Shown piece after piece: positions 51,967 to 60,639 of a stretch of 64,000 nucleotides of DNA (positions are counted from its first letter, which is position 1; each line of letters opens with the position of its first letter). This DNA comes from an uncultured Bacillota bacterium (GTDB lineage Bacteria > Bacillota > Clostridia > Christensenellales > Borkfalkiaceae): assembly GCA_949297575.1 (NCBI GenBank), contig CASFTB010000002.1, positions 56,277-120,276 on the forward strand. The letters run 5' to 3'. Below the pieces are notes generated by a model. The model did no database searches. It was not told the origin of the DNA and saw only the letters and a program-made list of their open reading frames with translations. Both the position numbers and the translations under genes were made by a program.

Positions 51967-52696
51967 GGCACACGCGCGCAGAGACGACCGTCTCCTCTCC
52001 GTTCTTGACGCCCTCGATGGCAAAGACCCCCGGAGAGACCTCCTCTCTGAACATTTCGAGAAGGTCGCCTTCGTGCGTCTGCTTGACATAATGCAGCTGA
52101 AAACTCTTCAGCCTTCTGCTTTCCAGCTCCTTGACGGTAAAGCAGTTAAAGACGTAGTCCGCATACTTTATATTGTTGACATGATAGTTCAGGTCATATT
52201 CCGAATTGGCGATGCGGAGCGAAAAGGCGGGGCCGTTCTCCCTCGGCACGGAGGGAATGCCCCACGCGTCGAATGCCACGCTCTTTTCGCCAATGAAATC
52301 GATCTCCGGCTGTTCGAGGCGGGAACAGGGACAGATGCGCCCGCTGCCCGCCTGTAAAATGCACCAGCGGGAATATGCGCGCATGGCGACGCCTTCCGCA
52401 TCTTCCAGCAAAAAGCTGCGTTCATAGATCGCCTTGTTCGGCTCATGCGGCCAGGTGACTACGGAGACCTTCTCCGCATATTTCGGCCTGCGCTCCACTT
52501 CGACATAGATCTTGGAGAGCACCCAGAAGAGCCCTTGTTCTCCGAGCTTTCTATACCCGAGCCCCATCTCTTCCGAATGGTCTCCGGCCGTTTCCTGAAA
52601 AAAACCTAACACCGTGGACGGCTTGATCTGCTGACAAAAGTCCGTCTCGTAATTGCGCAATACGAAATCGCGCCGCAAGCAGTTGGAAGCCTTCAT
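51959..52696 (-). CDS. Acyl-ACP thioesterase
   Basis: A 245-residue double hot-dog thioesterase of the FatA/FatB-like bacterial family that frees fatty acids from ACP. Both hot-dog units are visible; the catalytic region SEYDLNYHVNNIKYADYV carries the Asp, Asn and His of the family near residue 165. The first unit has LGFFQETAGDHSEEMG. Cytoplasmic, no signal peptide. It has its own promoter. Chain-length preference cannot be judged. Confidence 0.9.
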   Translation of the reverse strand: MKASNCLRRDFVLRNYETDFCQQIKPSTVLGFFQETAGDHSEEMGLGYRKLGEQGLFWVLSKIYVEVERRPKYAEKVSVVTWPHEPNKAIYERSFLLEDAEGVAMRAYSRWCILQAGSGRICPCSRLEQPEIDFIGEKSVAFDAWGIPSVPRENGPAFSLRIANSEYDLNYHVNNIKYADYVFNCFTVKELESRRLKSFQLHYVKQTHEGDLLEMFREEVSPGVFAIEGVKNGEETVVSARVCLV

Positions 52697-52730
52697 GCGA
52701 ACCCTTTACCTCACCAAAATTTTCCCTTCT

Positions 52731-52759
52731 ATTTTACATCAAACGGATTTTTTTGTCTA
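52731..52759 (-). promoter_or_regulatory. Promoter of the thioesterase gene
   Basis: TAGACA (52754-52759), 17 bp, TAAAAT (52731-52736) on the minus strand, 35 bp ahead of the gene. Confidence 0.6.
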
Positions 52760-52865
52760 TCTTTTCAAGTGTTCCTCTCTGTAAAAATAAGGGGGCTATT
52801 TTTATGATTATATCAGACATATTACCTTACACACTTTAATTTTTCAAAGAATATTCGGAAGAATA

Positions 52866-52894
52866 TTGACAAATAAAGCAATTTATTGTATAAT
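52866..52894 (+). promoter_or_regulatory. Promoter of the PadR-like gene
   Basis: TTGACA (52866-52871), 17 bp, TATAAT (52889-52894). GAATATT occurs twice 11 bp apart just before and into the -35, a possible autoregulatory site. Confidence 0.78.
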
Positions 52895-52918
52895 ACAGGC
52901 ATAAGGAGGTGAATAAAA

Positions 52919-54850
52919 ATGGACCCCGAAAATACCAATGACAAAGCGCAGGAATCAGGCTCCTCTATCAGCAGCGATCTGATACGCGGCCATATAAACA
53001 CGATCATTCTGCGTACTCTCTATGACGGAGACAAGTACGGATATGAGATCATAAACGAAATAGAAGAAAAGAGCAAAGGGCAGTACTCCCTTAAACAGCC
53101 GACCCTTTACAGCGCCCTCAAGCGCCTGGAATCGCAGGATTATGTGACCTCCTATTGGGGTGGTTCGAGCAACGGCGGCAGGCGCAAATACTTCCAGATC
53201 ACAGATAAGGGCAGGCAGGTCGTCGAGCAGAATCTCGCCGAGTGGGAATATTCCCGCACCGTTATCGACAGTCTCATCTCCGAAAAAGATTACGATTTCA
53301 ACAATCCTCCCCCCTCCCGTTCGGTGGATTTCAGCCTTCTGAAAAAGTCCACGTCGCGCGTACCCATGGCTCATGGCGGCGAAGAAGAGGGCATCGAACT
53401 CCCCGAGGGGTTCGGCGCGGATAACTTCTCTGCCGAGCAGGCGGAAGCACAGGCCGCCTCCCCTGCCGTGCAGGAGCAGGAGGATCTCTCCGGCAGCGCG
53501 GCAGAAGAACAGTATCCGGACGTGCCCGCAGTACAGGAGCCCGCGCAGGAGCTCGTCCGGGAAGAGGCGGCTGCTCCTTCCGCGCCGCAGGGTACGGCGG
53601 CTGCTTCGGCTATTGACGCAGCTTCCGTCTCCCCTCCTTCCGAAGACTATCCCGCACAAGCTCTTTCTTCCGTCGAGGAAGCACAGCAACCCGTTCAGCC
53701 CGTATCCGCGATCGCCGAAGGATCGCAAAAAACGGATCCGGATGCAGGTGCGGAAAGGGACATGCCCGAGGAGCCTCGCCCCCTGACGGAAGAAGAGAAA
53801 AAGAGGATCCATGAAAACTATAAAGTGCTGATCGGCGACGACACGGACGCGACCTCGTATTATTATTCGCAAGTGGCGCGAAAGGACCGCGACGAACGCA
53901 CTTCTTACGATAAAGAGGTCTTTGGCGACAGAGCAGAAGACTACGAAGAGCCCGCATACGAGCAGCAACCGCAGGCGGTGCAGCCTCCTTATCCGCAGGA
54001 CTACGGCCCTTATCCGCCGCAGCCTGAAGAAAGCGAGGAACAATATATATCGAGCAGGGAGATCTCTTCCGAACTCCTCTACGCAAACAGGCCTCCGGAA
54101 GAGAGAAATTATAAAGAGTTGATCTCTCGCCTATATGACAGGCGCGCAGCCGAAAACGGCCACACCGAGACGGTTCCGCCCGCACAGGCCGCCGCACCCG
54201 CGCAAGCGGACGCCGCGCCCGTCGAAGAGCCGCAGCGCCGCGAGCAGGATCATCCCGAAGCGCCCCTCACACAGGCGTCGGAACGGTATGCAGAGAGGCC
54301 GCAGCCCATCCGCGCGCGCGCGGCAAGCAACATTGAATTTTATGACGTCGAAGAGAAGGCCGAGCACGACGGTCTCCGCATCACGACGACAAACGGTTCC
54401 CGCAACCGCACCGTTTCAAAGTCGATCGGAAACACCTTTGATAAAGGGCGCGCACTCTTTTTCGCAGCAGTCATCGTCTTTGCGATCGCGCTCGCCGAAT
54501 GTATCGTCAACATCTGTCTGCAGAAGGTGCTGTTGTCCTCCGTCGCATATGTCGTGCTCCCCTTTGTCTTTGCCTTCCTCATGCTCGGCGTCTTTCTCTT
54601 CCTCTTCCTCAGCGGATACGGGAAAAACAGCCGCAAGACGCAGTCGCGCACATATATCTCGGCAAGCTTTGTCGTCTTTGCAAATCTTGTGCTGGTCATC
54701 TGCCTCGTCGCATATTTTATCATTGCATTCTCCGAGCAGGACGTGCAGATCGGCATCCAGATCATAAAATACGGGATCTTCCCTGCCATCTTCGCCTTTA
54801 ACATTCCTCTCTTTGCGATCTTCTATCGCTACCAGAGCAATCGCCAATAA
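52919..54850 (+). CDS. PadR-like winged-helix protein with disordered middle and four membrane helices
   Basis: A 643-residue protein. Residues about 20-105 are a PadR-type winged helix (LIRGHINTIILRTLYDGD, KYGYEIINEIEE, QPTLYSALKRLESQDYV, GGRRKYFQITDKG). Residues about 130-500 are low-complexity, rich in Ala, Pro, Glu and Gln, likely unstructured and acidic. The end has four hydrophobic helices (about 514-533, 540-565, 582-604, 617-637). PadR regulators are normally soluble and 100-200 residues long, so a membrane-bound form is unusual. AAGGAGG lies 8 bases before the ATG, and a strong promoter and terminator flank it. Target genes and signal unknown. Confidence 0.85.
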   Translation: MDPENTNDKAQESGSSISSDLIRGHINTIILRTLYDGDKYGYEIINEIEEKSKGQYSLKQPTLYSALKRLESQDYVTSYWGGSSNGGRRKYFQITDKGRQVVEQNLAEWEYSRTVIDSLISEKDYDFNNPPPSRSVDFSLLKKSTSRVPMAHGGEEEGIELPEGFGADNFSAEQAEAQAASPAVQEQEDLSGSAAEEQYPDVPAVQEPAQELVREEAAAPSAPQGTAAASAIDAASVSPPSEDYPAQALSSVEEAQQPVQPVSAIAEGSQKTDPDAGAERDMPEEPRPLTEEEKKRIHENYKVLIGDDTDATSYYYSQVARKDRDERTSYDKEVFGDRAEDYEEPAYEQQPQAVQPPYPQDYGPYPPQPEESEEQYISSREISSELLYANRPPEERNYKELISRLYDRRAAENGHTETVPPAQAAAPAQADAAPVEEPQRREQDHPEAPLTQASERYAERPQPIRARAASNIEFYDVEEKAEHDGLRITTTNGSRNRTVSKSIGNTFDKGRALFFAAVIVFAIALAECIVNICLQKVLLSSVAYVVLPFVFAFLMLGVFLFLFLSGYGKNSRKTQSRTYISASFVVFANLVLVICLVAYFIIAFSEQDVQIGIQIIKYGIFPAIFAFNIPLFAIFYRYQSNRQ

Positions 54851-54868
54851 GGAAAAAGCGCATAACAT

Positions 54869-54897
54869 GAGGCCGCACCGAAAGGTGCGGCCTCTTT
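54869..54897 (+). terminator. Terminator of the PadR-like gene (possibly bidirectional)
   Basis: Perfect 10-bp stem AGGCCGCACC / GGTGCGGCCT with a GAAA loop, then CTTTCCTTT on the plus strand. The convergent MBL gene ends next to it. Confidence 0.8.
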
Positions 54898-54900
54898 CCT

Positions 54901-55740
54901 TTAAAACTCGAATTCGGCACCGTCGTGTGCGGCAAGAAACCCTCTTTTCGCCGCTTCCCTTTCTATTCTGTCGCGGAAAGGAACGCTGTTATGTGAAAAG
55001 TGCGTGACGCAGTACTTCGTTTCCTCCCCCGCCGCCCCGCAGGCGATCAGCTTGTCGCGAACGATCTCATTCTCATCAAACCCCATATGGCGGGGCGAAT
55101 GCGGCGGGTCACTGTCCGCGAGCGTACAGTCAAAACTGACAAAATCGGCACAGATCTTCTGTTCGGCAAGATATGTATAACAATGCTCGGAGAGCAGCCC
55201 CGTGTCGTTCAGATACAAAAGCGTCTTCCCTGCCCTTCTGATACAGAACAACAGCGCTTTTTCCGCCTGCATATGCGTCGCGGGCAGCGTAAAGATCTCG
55301 TATCCGCCCGTCTCAAAGCGCGTAAACGGCTGCACGCGATGGAATTTCAGTCCGGCCGCCACATCTTCTCTGATCTCGCGCGCCGTTCCTTCTCGGAAAA
55401 CCTCGTACACGCCGTCATTTCCATAGATATCCAGCACATTGTTCGTCATTCCGTATGCAAATTTATCTCCGCGATTGACGAGCTCCTGCGCATAAAAATG
55501 GTCGGTATGCGAATGCGTCACGAGCAGCGCAGAGACCGCCGACAGGTCCACACCGAACCGCACTGTATGTACATACGTCTCCGGAGGGAAGTCAACGAGC
55601 AGTTCCCCGTCGATGAGCGCCTGCGAGCGCGTCCGCCATTCATGGTGCAGCGACTTTCTCGCCTGCAAACAGTGTGCACAATTACAGAAAGCCGCAGGGA
55701 ATCCCTCCGCCGCGGCCGTACCGAGATATTTTATCTTCAT
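54901..55740 (-). CDS. MBL-fold metallo-hydrolase (PhnP-like)
   Basis: A 279-residue metallo-beta-lactamase fold enzyme. The metal motif THSHTDHFYAQEL (near residue 77), LPATHM and NDTG are present, and the N-terminus KIKYLGTAAAEGFPA followed by CNCAHCLQAR is typical of the PhnP/coenzyme PQQ-B-like branch. Relatives act as phosphodiesterases on cyclic phosphates; the substrate here is unknown, and no phosphonate genes are near. It starts 16 bp after dtd. Confidence 0.88.
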   Translation of the reverse strand: MKIKYLGTAAAEGFPAAFCNCAHCLQARKSLHHEWRTRSQALIDGELLVDFPPETYVHTVRFGVDLSAVSALLVTHSHTDHFYAQELVNRGDKFAYGMTNNVLDIYGNDGVYEVFREGTAREIREDVAAGLKFHRVQPFTRFETGGYEIFTLPATHMQAEKALLFCIRRAGKTLLYLNDTGLLSEHCYTYLAEQKICADFVSFDCTLADSDPPHSPRHMGFDENEIVRDKLIACGAAGEETKYCVTHFSHNSVPFRDRIEREAAKRGFLAAHDGAEFEF

Positions 55741-55756
55741 GGTATCCGTTCAAGCC

Positions 55757-56194
55757 TCAGCATTCGTAAACGATCGTTACAGGGCCGTCATTATACTGTT
55801 CGATCTTCATATCGGCCCCGAATATTCCCGTGCATACGGGAACGCCGTACCCGCGCAGGAGCTCTGCCGTCCGCAAATACAGCGGCTCCGCAGCTTCCGG
55901 CCGCGCCGCGCCGATGAAGCTCGGCCGATTTCCGTGCGTACAGTCCCCGTACAGCGTAAACTGCGAGATGAGCAGCACCTCGCCTCCCACATCGCGCACG
56001 GAAAGGTTCATCTTCCCCTGTCCGTCCTCGAAGATGCGCAGCTGTGCGATCTTCTTCGCCATTGACGCGGCATTGCGCTCCGAATCATCCGGCGCAACGC
56101 CCAAATAGACCGCGAGACCTCCTGGGATCTCCGAAACGAGCGCTCCTCCGACGCACAGCGATGTGTGTTTTACGCGCTGTATGACCGCCCTCAT
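55757..56194 (-). CDS. dtd: D-aminoacyl-tRNA deacylase
   Basis: A 145-residue homodimeric proofreader that removes D-amino acids from tRNA. The two signature stretches SQFTLYG (near residue 77) and NDGPVTIVYE (near 135), which form the active site across the dimer, are intact. The N-terminus MRAVIQRV is typical. It follows efp behind a terminator and precedes the MBL gene. Confidence 0.97.
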   Translation of the reverse strand: MRAVIQRVKHTSLCVGGALVSEIPGGLAVYLGVAPDDSERNAASMAKKIAQLRIFEDGQGKMNLSVRDVGGEVLLISQFTLYGDCTHGNRPSFIGAARPEAAEPLYLRTAELLRGYGVPVCTGIFGADMKIEQYNDGPVTIVYEC

Positions 56195-56205
56195 AACGTC
56201 CTCTC

Positions 56206-56239
56206 TCGAAAAGAGAAGCCGCCCTCGGGCGACTTCTCT
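56206..56239 (-). terminator. Terminator after efp
   Basis: AGAGAAG.CGCCC / GGGCG.CTTCTCT 13-bp stem with a 2-base core loop and TTTTC on the minus strand. Confidence 0.78.
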
Positions 56240-56256
56240 GCAAAAAGCGAATTGCT

Positions 56257-56814
56257 TTACTTCACGCGCTCCATATACTCGCCGGTGCGGGTATCGACGC
56301 GGATGGTCTCCCCTTCGTTTACGAACATGGGGACCTGGATCTTTGCGCCCGTCTCGAGCGTAGCCATCTTGGTCGCGTTGGTCGCGGTATTGCCGCGAAC
56401 GCCGGGCTCCGCTTCAATGATCTTGAGCTCGACGAAATTCTCGCATTCCACAGAGAAGGCAGCCCCCTTGTAGAAGCGAACCGTGACAGGATCATTCTCT
56501 TTGATATATTTGAGCGCATCCTCGACCTGATCGTGGTTGAGCGGCGTCAGGTTGAATTCCTCGTCCATAAACCAGTACAGCTCACCGTCCGTATAGGAAT
56601 AGGTCATCTTCTTGGTCTCGATGTGCGCATTCTCAAGTTTTTCCGAAGGGTTGAACGTCTGTTCGAGAACGGCGCCCGTAACGACATTCTTCAGCTTCGT
56701 GCGGACGAACGCCGCGCCCTTGCCGGGCTTGACATGCTGAAATTCGACTACCACGTAGACGTTCCCGTTGTATTCGATGGTAACGCCCTTCCTGACATCT
56801 CCTGCTGCGATCAT
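56257..56814 (-). CDS. efp: Elongation factor P
   Basis: A 185-residue three-domain translation factor that rescues ribosomes at polyproline stretches. The tip loop [12 protein letters not shown] holds Lys near position 32, the site modified in other bacteria. The KOW-like N-terminus, OB-like middle and C-terminal domains have normal lengths, ending [13 protein letters not shown]. No modification genes are seen nearby. It lies just behind pepP, the usual neighbour in Bacillota. Confidence 0.98.
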   Translation of the reverse strand: MIAAGDVRKGVTIEYNGNVYVVVEFQHVKPGKGAAFVRTKLKNVVTGAVLEQTFNPSEKLENAHIETKKMTYSYTDGELYWFMDEEFNLTPLNHDQVEDALKYIKENDPVTVRFYKGAAFSVECENFVELKIIEAEPGVRGNTATNATKMATLETGAKIQVPMFVNEGETIRVDTRTGEYMERVK

Positions 56815-56881
56815 GTTTCTATCTCTCCTTGTAATAAAAAGTGCCTGCGCGGGGCTTGCCCGCTTATCTTATCCCGACGGT

Positions 56882-57934
56882 TCATAAAACCGTCAGTTTT
56901 TTATCAGACTTCATAAATCCGGCGACCTTGCCGCCTTTCAGACAAACGGTATCTTCAATGCGGATGCCGAAACGTCCCTCAAAATAGACTCCCGGCTCGA
57001 TGGAAAAGACCATGTTATCGGCGAGCCTCTGCGTGCCGCTTTGTCCGAGCACGGGGCTTTCGTGGATATTGATGCCGATCCCGTGCCCGAGAGAGTGCGT
57101 AAAAAATTTGTCCAACCCCTTTTCTCTCAAAAAACCTCGCGCAAGGAGATCCGCCTCTTTCCCGCTCATCCCCGCACGGATGCCGTCCGCGGCCGCAGCG
57201 TGGGCACCGTAAACAGCGTCGTAAGCCGCGCAAAAATCCTCGTCCGGCTTTCCGCCGAACCACAGGGTGCGCGTCATATCCGAACAATAGCCGCCGTACC
57301 TGCATCCGAAATCGATGAGCACGGGCATACCGCGGGCAAGTTTCGTATCTCCGGGTGCATGATGCGGCACCGAAGAATTTTTGCCGAATGCGACGATCGT
57401 TTCAAAAGACCTGTCCTGCGCCCCGCACTTGCGCATCAGATATTCGAGATACCCTGCTGCCTCAAGTTCGGTCATCCCCTCTTTCAACTCGCCGAGCAAG
57501 GTTGCATACGCCTGCTCCGCGATCTCGCACGCGCGGGAAATGCGGACGAGCTCTTCCACGTTTTTGACGGACATCGCCGCCTCGAACGCGGGAGTGCTGT
57601 CGATAAGCTTAAAGCGCCGCCTGCGAAGCGCCTCGTATTGAGGCACGGTGAGCCTCGAAACGGGAACGGCAAGCTTTTTAACTTTTTTACTCTTTATATA
57701 ATCGAGAACAGACTGTTCGGATTTTGCTACTTCAACGCTGATAAAACCGCCCTTCATCGCGGCCTTCGCCCCCTCCGCGTAGCGTGGGTCGGTAAAGAAG
57801 ACGCTCTCCTGCGCGTCAGTATAGACAAAACCGAAGCTGCTCGGAAAGCCGGTGAGGTACTCCCGCAGGTCGGGGCTCGCCGTCAGCATTCCGTCCGCCT
57901 TGATCTCCCGCAGCAACTTCCTCGTATTATCCAT
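56882..57934 (-). CDS. Xaa-Pro aminopeptidase family (M24) peptidase
   Basis: A 350-residue pita-bread fold peptidase (YqhT/PepQ group). The N-terminal creatinase-like domain (1-125) is followed by the metal-binding catalytic domain with DFGCRYGGYCSDMTRT (two Asp ligands), HSLGHGIGINIHESP (His ligand) and SIEPGVYFEGRFGIRIEDT (two Glu ligands). The ATG at 57932-57934 is only 6 bases after the promoter -10, so the mRNA may lack a leader. It lies upstream of efp. Confidence 0.94.
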   Translation of the reverse strand: MDNTRKLLREIKADGMLTASPDLREYLTGFPSSFGFVYTDAQESVFFTDPRYAEGAKAAMKGGFISVEVAKSEQSVLDYIKSKKVKKLAVPVSRLTVPQYEALRRRRFKLIDSTPAFEAAMSVKNVEELVRISRACEIAEQAYATLLGELKEGMTELEAAGYLEYLMRKCGAQDRSFETIVAFGKNSSVPHHAPGDTKLARGMPVLIDFGCRYGGYCSDMTRTLWFGGKPDEDFCAAYDAVYGAHAAAADGIRAGMSGKEADLLARGFLREKGLDKFFTHSLGHGIGINIHESPVLGQSGTQRLADNMVFSIEPGVYFEGRFGIRIEDTVCLKGGKVAGFMKSDKKLTVL

Positions 57935-57940
57935 AAAAAT

Positions 57941-57969
57941 ATTGTACCAAATTTTCAGTTATAAGTCAA
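57941..57969 (-). promoter_or_regulatory. Promoter of the M24 peptidase gene
   Basis: TTGACT (57964-57969), 17 bp, TACAAT (57941-57946) on the minus strand. The expected start point is at or within two bases of the ATG. Confidence 0.72.
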
Positions 57970-57988
57970 TTTATCCTATGGTGCTTTT

Positions 57989-58858
57989 TCAGAGAATTTG
58001 CCCCGCACTGCTCTCTGTCTCGGCGTATATCCTTTTCATGGCGAGTGCGTCTTCCGCCTGCGTCCCCGCAGATTCGCTCACGACATACGGTTCGAGCCCC
58101 GTCTCTTTGAGCGCTGCGGCGAGCGGTGCAAACTCCGGCCCGTAGACCGTGTCGTCAAAGGTGAGGTGCCTCACCTCGCCCTTTGCACCGTATTGGATCT
58201 TGGAAAAATGCACGTGAAAATGCTTTACCCTCTCAAAGCCCAACTCCGAGATCATATATTCAAGGCGTTCTCTGTAATCGCGCACCGTCTTCAAGCTGCC
58301 CTGCTCACGTGCATTGAGATGCCCGAAGTCGACGGCAGGCAAAAATACGGGATCGATCTTACAGAAGCGGACGACCTCCTCCAGCGTGCCGATCTGCGCG
58401 ATCTTTCCCATCGTTTCGGGGCAGAAGTACAGCTCCTGCAGCCCCTCCGCATAGATCTTATCCCGCAATATCTTCAGCCTGTCCTCCGTAAGGCGAACGG
58501 CGGCCTCGCGCTCCATCTTTCCCTGCGTCGCGCTGTGAAAGACGCAGCGACTTCCCCCCATGAGCCGAAGCGCCCTGCCACTTTCAAGCACATAGTTATA
58601 AGACTTTTCCGCATTTTCCTCTTCGGGGTTGGCGAAATTGATATAATACGGCGCATGCACGCTGATCTCTATCCCCTGCTCGCGGAATGCGTCGCCGATG
58701 GAACGCGCCTTCTGCGCGCTCATGCGGACGCCTCGTCCAAAGGAATATTCAAAGCAGTCCAGTCCCATATCCTTCACAAATTTCGCCGACTGCTCCGTGT
58801 GCGCATATCCCTGCGCATAAAAACTTTCGCTGTTGCCGCTCGGCCCGAACTTGATCAT
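57989..58858 (-). CDS. TIM-barrel protein, AP endonuclease IV family
   Basis: A 289-residue xylose isomerase-like TIM barrel. Metal-ligand positions of the endonuclease IV family are seen: SVHAPYYIN, CPETMGKIAQIGT, PAVDFGHLNAREQG and HFHVHFSKIQYG, with a final VSESAGTQ. This suggests a metal-dependent DNA or sugar enzyme; many such proteins in Clostridia are annotated only as TIM barrel or deoxyribonuclease IV. It overlaps ribF by 4 bp, so it is cotranscribed with truB-ribF. Confidence 0.85.
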   Translation of the reverse strand: MIKFGPSGNSESFYAQGYAHTEQSAKFVKDMGLDCFEYSFGRGVRMSAQKARSIGDAFREQGIEISVHAPYYINFANPEEENAEKSYNYVLESGRALRLMGGSRCVFHSATQGKMEREAAVRLTEDRLKILRDKIYAEGLQELYFCPETMGKIAQIGTLEEVVRFCKIDPVFLPAVDFGHLNAREQGSLKTVRDYRERLEYMISELGFERVKHFHVHFSKIQYGAKGEVRHLTFDDTVYGPEFAPLAAALKETGLEPYVVSESAGTQAEDALAMKRIYAETESSAGQIL

Positions 58859-59736
58859 CGTATTATCTCCAGATCTTTGTGTAATTGTGCGGAAAGCTCC
58901 TCCGCCGAGGAAAATTTTTTGATCTCGCGGATAAAAGAATCAAAATACACGGCGATCCTCTTCCCGTACAGATCCCCTGCATATCCGTCCGCATATACTT
59001 CCAGCACGACGCGGCTGTCCGCAAACGTCGGCCGCCCGCCATAATTGGCGATTCCTCGATAGATCTTTCCGTCCACATCGACGGTCACCGCGTAAACTCC
59101 GGTGCGCAGCGGGTACTTTTTCGGAGAGAGATGGATATTTGCCGTGGGGAAACCGATGCGCCTGCCAACATGCCTCCCCTCGGTCGAGACCGTTCCGAGG
59201 ATAAAATAGGGGCCGCCGAGAAGTTCCTGCAGCGCAGGCATATCGCCCGCATCGAGAAGGCCCTTTGCCTGCGTCGCAGCGGCTTTCTGCCCTCCGCAGG
59301 AGACGAGCGGCTCGCAGTGCAGCGCAATCCCGCGCGCCCGGCAGAAGGCGTGCAGCTCCCTCTCTCCGCACGCCGCATCCTTGCCGAACACATGGTCTTT
59401 TCCGCAGACAAATGCGCGCACATTCAAAGACGCGCATACCCGATCGAGAAACGCGATCCCGTCCGTCGCGCGGAAGGCATCGTTGAAATGCGCCGCATAA
59501 ACAAAGTCGAGGCCCGCCTTTTCAAAGAGCATGACCCTCTCTTCAAAAAGATAGATCTGCCCGCCGCGTTTCGAGTCGTAAAAGGTCATGATACCCGTCT
59601 CGCAGCAGAGCGCACGGGCGATCTCCTCAGCCCGCGCGATGAGCTTCCTGTGCCCGATATGCACGCCGTCGAAATAGCCGAGCAGCAGCACACACGGCTC
59701 TCCGTATTGTCCCGTGTCGAAATCAACGATCCTCAT
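58855..59736 (-). CDS. ribF: Bifunctional riboflavin kinase / FAD synthetase
   Basis: A 293-residue enzyme that makes FMN then FAD. The N-terminal nucleotidyltransferase has LLLGYFDGVHIGHRKLI (residues 17-33, HxGH motif) and VCGKDHVFGKDA (FxxG-type motif); the C-terminal riboflavin kinase has GRRIGFPTANIHL near 195 and YRGIANYGGRPTF. It overlaps truB at its start (ATGA) and the TIM-barrel gene at its end. Supplies FAD to the flavoproteins of the window. Confidence 0.96.
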   Translation of the reverse strand: MRIVDFDTGQYGEPCVLLLGYFDGVHIGHRKLIARAEEIARALCCETGIMTFYDSKRGGQIYLFEERVMLFEKAGLDFVYAAHFNDAFRATDGIAFLDRVCASLNVRAFVCGKDHVFGKDAACGERELHAFCRARGIALHCEPLVSCGGQKAAATQAKGLLDAGDMPALQELLGGPYFILGTVSTEGRHVGRRIGFPTANIHLSPKKYPLRTGVYAVTVDVDGKIYRGIANYGGRPTFADSRVVLEVYADGYAGDLYGKRIAVYFDSFIREIKKFSSAEELSAQLHKDLEIIR

Positions 59737-60587
59737 ACGATCTTGACCTTTGCCCGCACGCAGCCGTCCTCTGCGCGGGCGATGCCGTACAGCTCGCCGT
59801 CGAGGCGGAGCTTATAGTCGCCCTCCGCATCCGCGAACAGCAGATGCTGCCCAAACCTGAGGCGCCGCGCCTCCTCTCCCGCAAATTCGAGGGAGGGCAG
59901 GTCAAACACGAGATCCGGGTCGATCAATTTCTCCCTCCAGTTCCTCTCGTCCAACTCTTCGGGGCGCACGCTCTCCTCGATGGTGAAGGCCCCGCTCTTT
60001 TCCCGAACGAGAGAAGTCATCACGGCGCACGTCCCGCAGCGTGCGGCGATATCCCGTCCGATGGAGCGGATGTATGTACCGCCGCCGCAGGAGATGACAA
60101 ACTCAAATTCGTTTTCGGAGCACTGCGACGTGAGGCGCACGGAATCGATGCGTACGCGCTTGGGCGGAAGCTCCACGAGATCCCCCCGCCGCGCGCGGCG
60201 ATAAGCGCGGACTCCGCCCACGCTCTTGGCACTGTATGCGGGAGGGACCTGATCGATCTCCCCCGCAAAGAAAGGAAGGGCCGCCTCGATCTGTGCGCGG
60301 TCAGGCACAGGCAAACCGTCGCGGAGGGCCGTACCCGTGCAATCGAGCGTGTCCGTCTCCTCTCCGAAGCGGAACACGGCGCGGTACACTTTTTCTTTGT
60401 GCAAAAGATAATTAAAGAGCCTGGATGCATTCCCCACGGCAACGGGTAGGACGCCGCTCGCGAGCGGGTCAAGCGTGCCCATATGCCCGCACGGCATGTG
60501 CGTGAGACGCTTTACGAGGGAGACCAGCGCCGCGCTCGACTTCCCCGTCGGTTTATTGATATTGATAAAGCCGCTCGCCTTTTCCAC
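59733..60587 (-). CDS. truB: tRNA pseudouridine(55) synthase
   Basis: A 284-residue enzyme that makes Psi55 in the T-loop of tRNAs. N-terminal FININKPTGKSSAALV, GHMGTLDPLASGVLPVAVG with the catalytic Asp (near residue 41), and the C-terminal PUA-like part ending AEDGCVRAKVKIV are seen. It begins just after a terminator behind the DHH phosphoesterase gene, so it may have a separate promoter. Order infB-rbfA-nrnA-truB-ribF is typical of Bacillota. Confidence 0.97.
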   Translation of the reverse strand: MEKASGFININKPTGKSSAALVSLVKRLTHMPCGHMGTLDPLASGVLPVAVGNASRLFNYLLHKEKVYRAVFRFGEETDTLDCTGTALRDGLPVPDRAQIEAALPFFAGEIDQVPPAYSAKSVGGVRAYRRARRGDLVELPPKRVRIDSVRLTSQCSENEFEFVISCGGGTYIRSIGRDIAARCGTCAVMTSLVREKSGAFTIEESVRPEELDERNWREKLIDPDLVFDLPSLEFAGEEARRLRFGQHLLFADAEGDYKLRLDGELYGIARAEDGCVRAKVKIV

Positions 60588-60605
60588 AAAGCACCTCCCT
60601 CTTCC

Positions 60606-60632
60606 AAAAAAAGGCGCCTGTTTGCGGCGCCC
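60606..60632 (-). terminator. Terminator after the nrnA-like gene
   Basis: GGGCGCC / GGCGCC stem with a 7-base loop and TTTTTTT tail on the minus strand, between nrnA and truB. Confidence 0.82.
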
Positions 60633-60639
60633 TTTTCAT

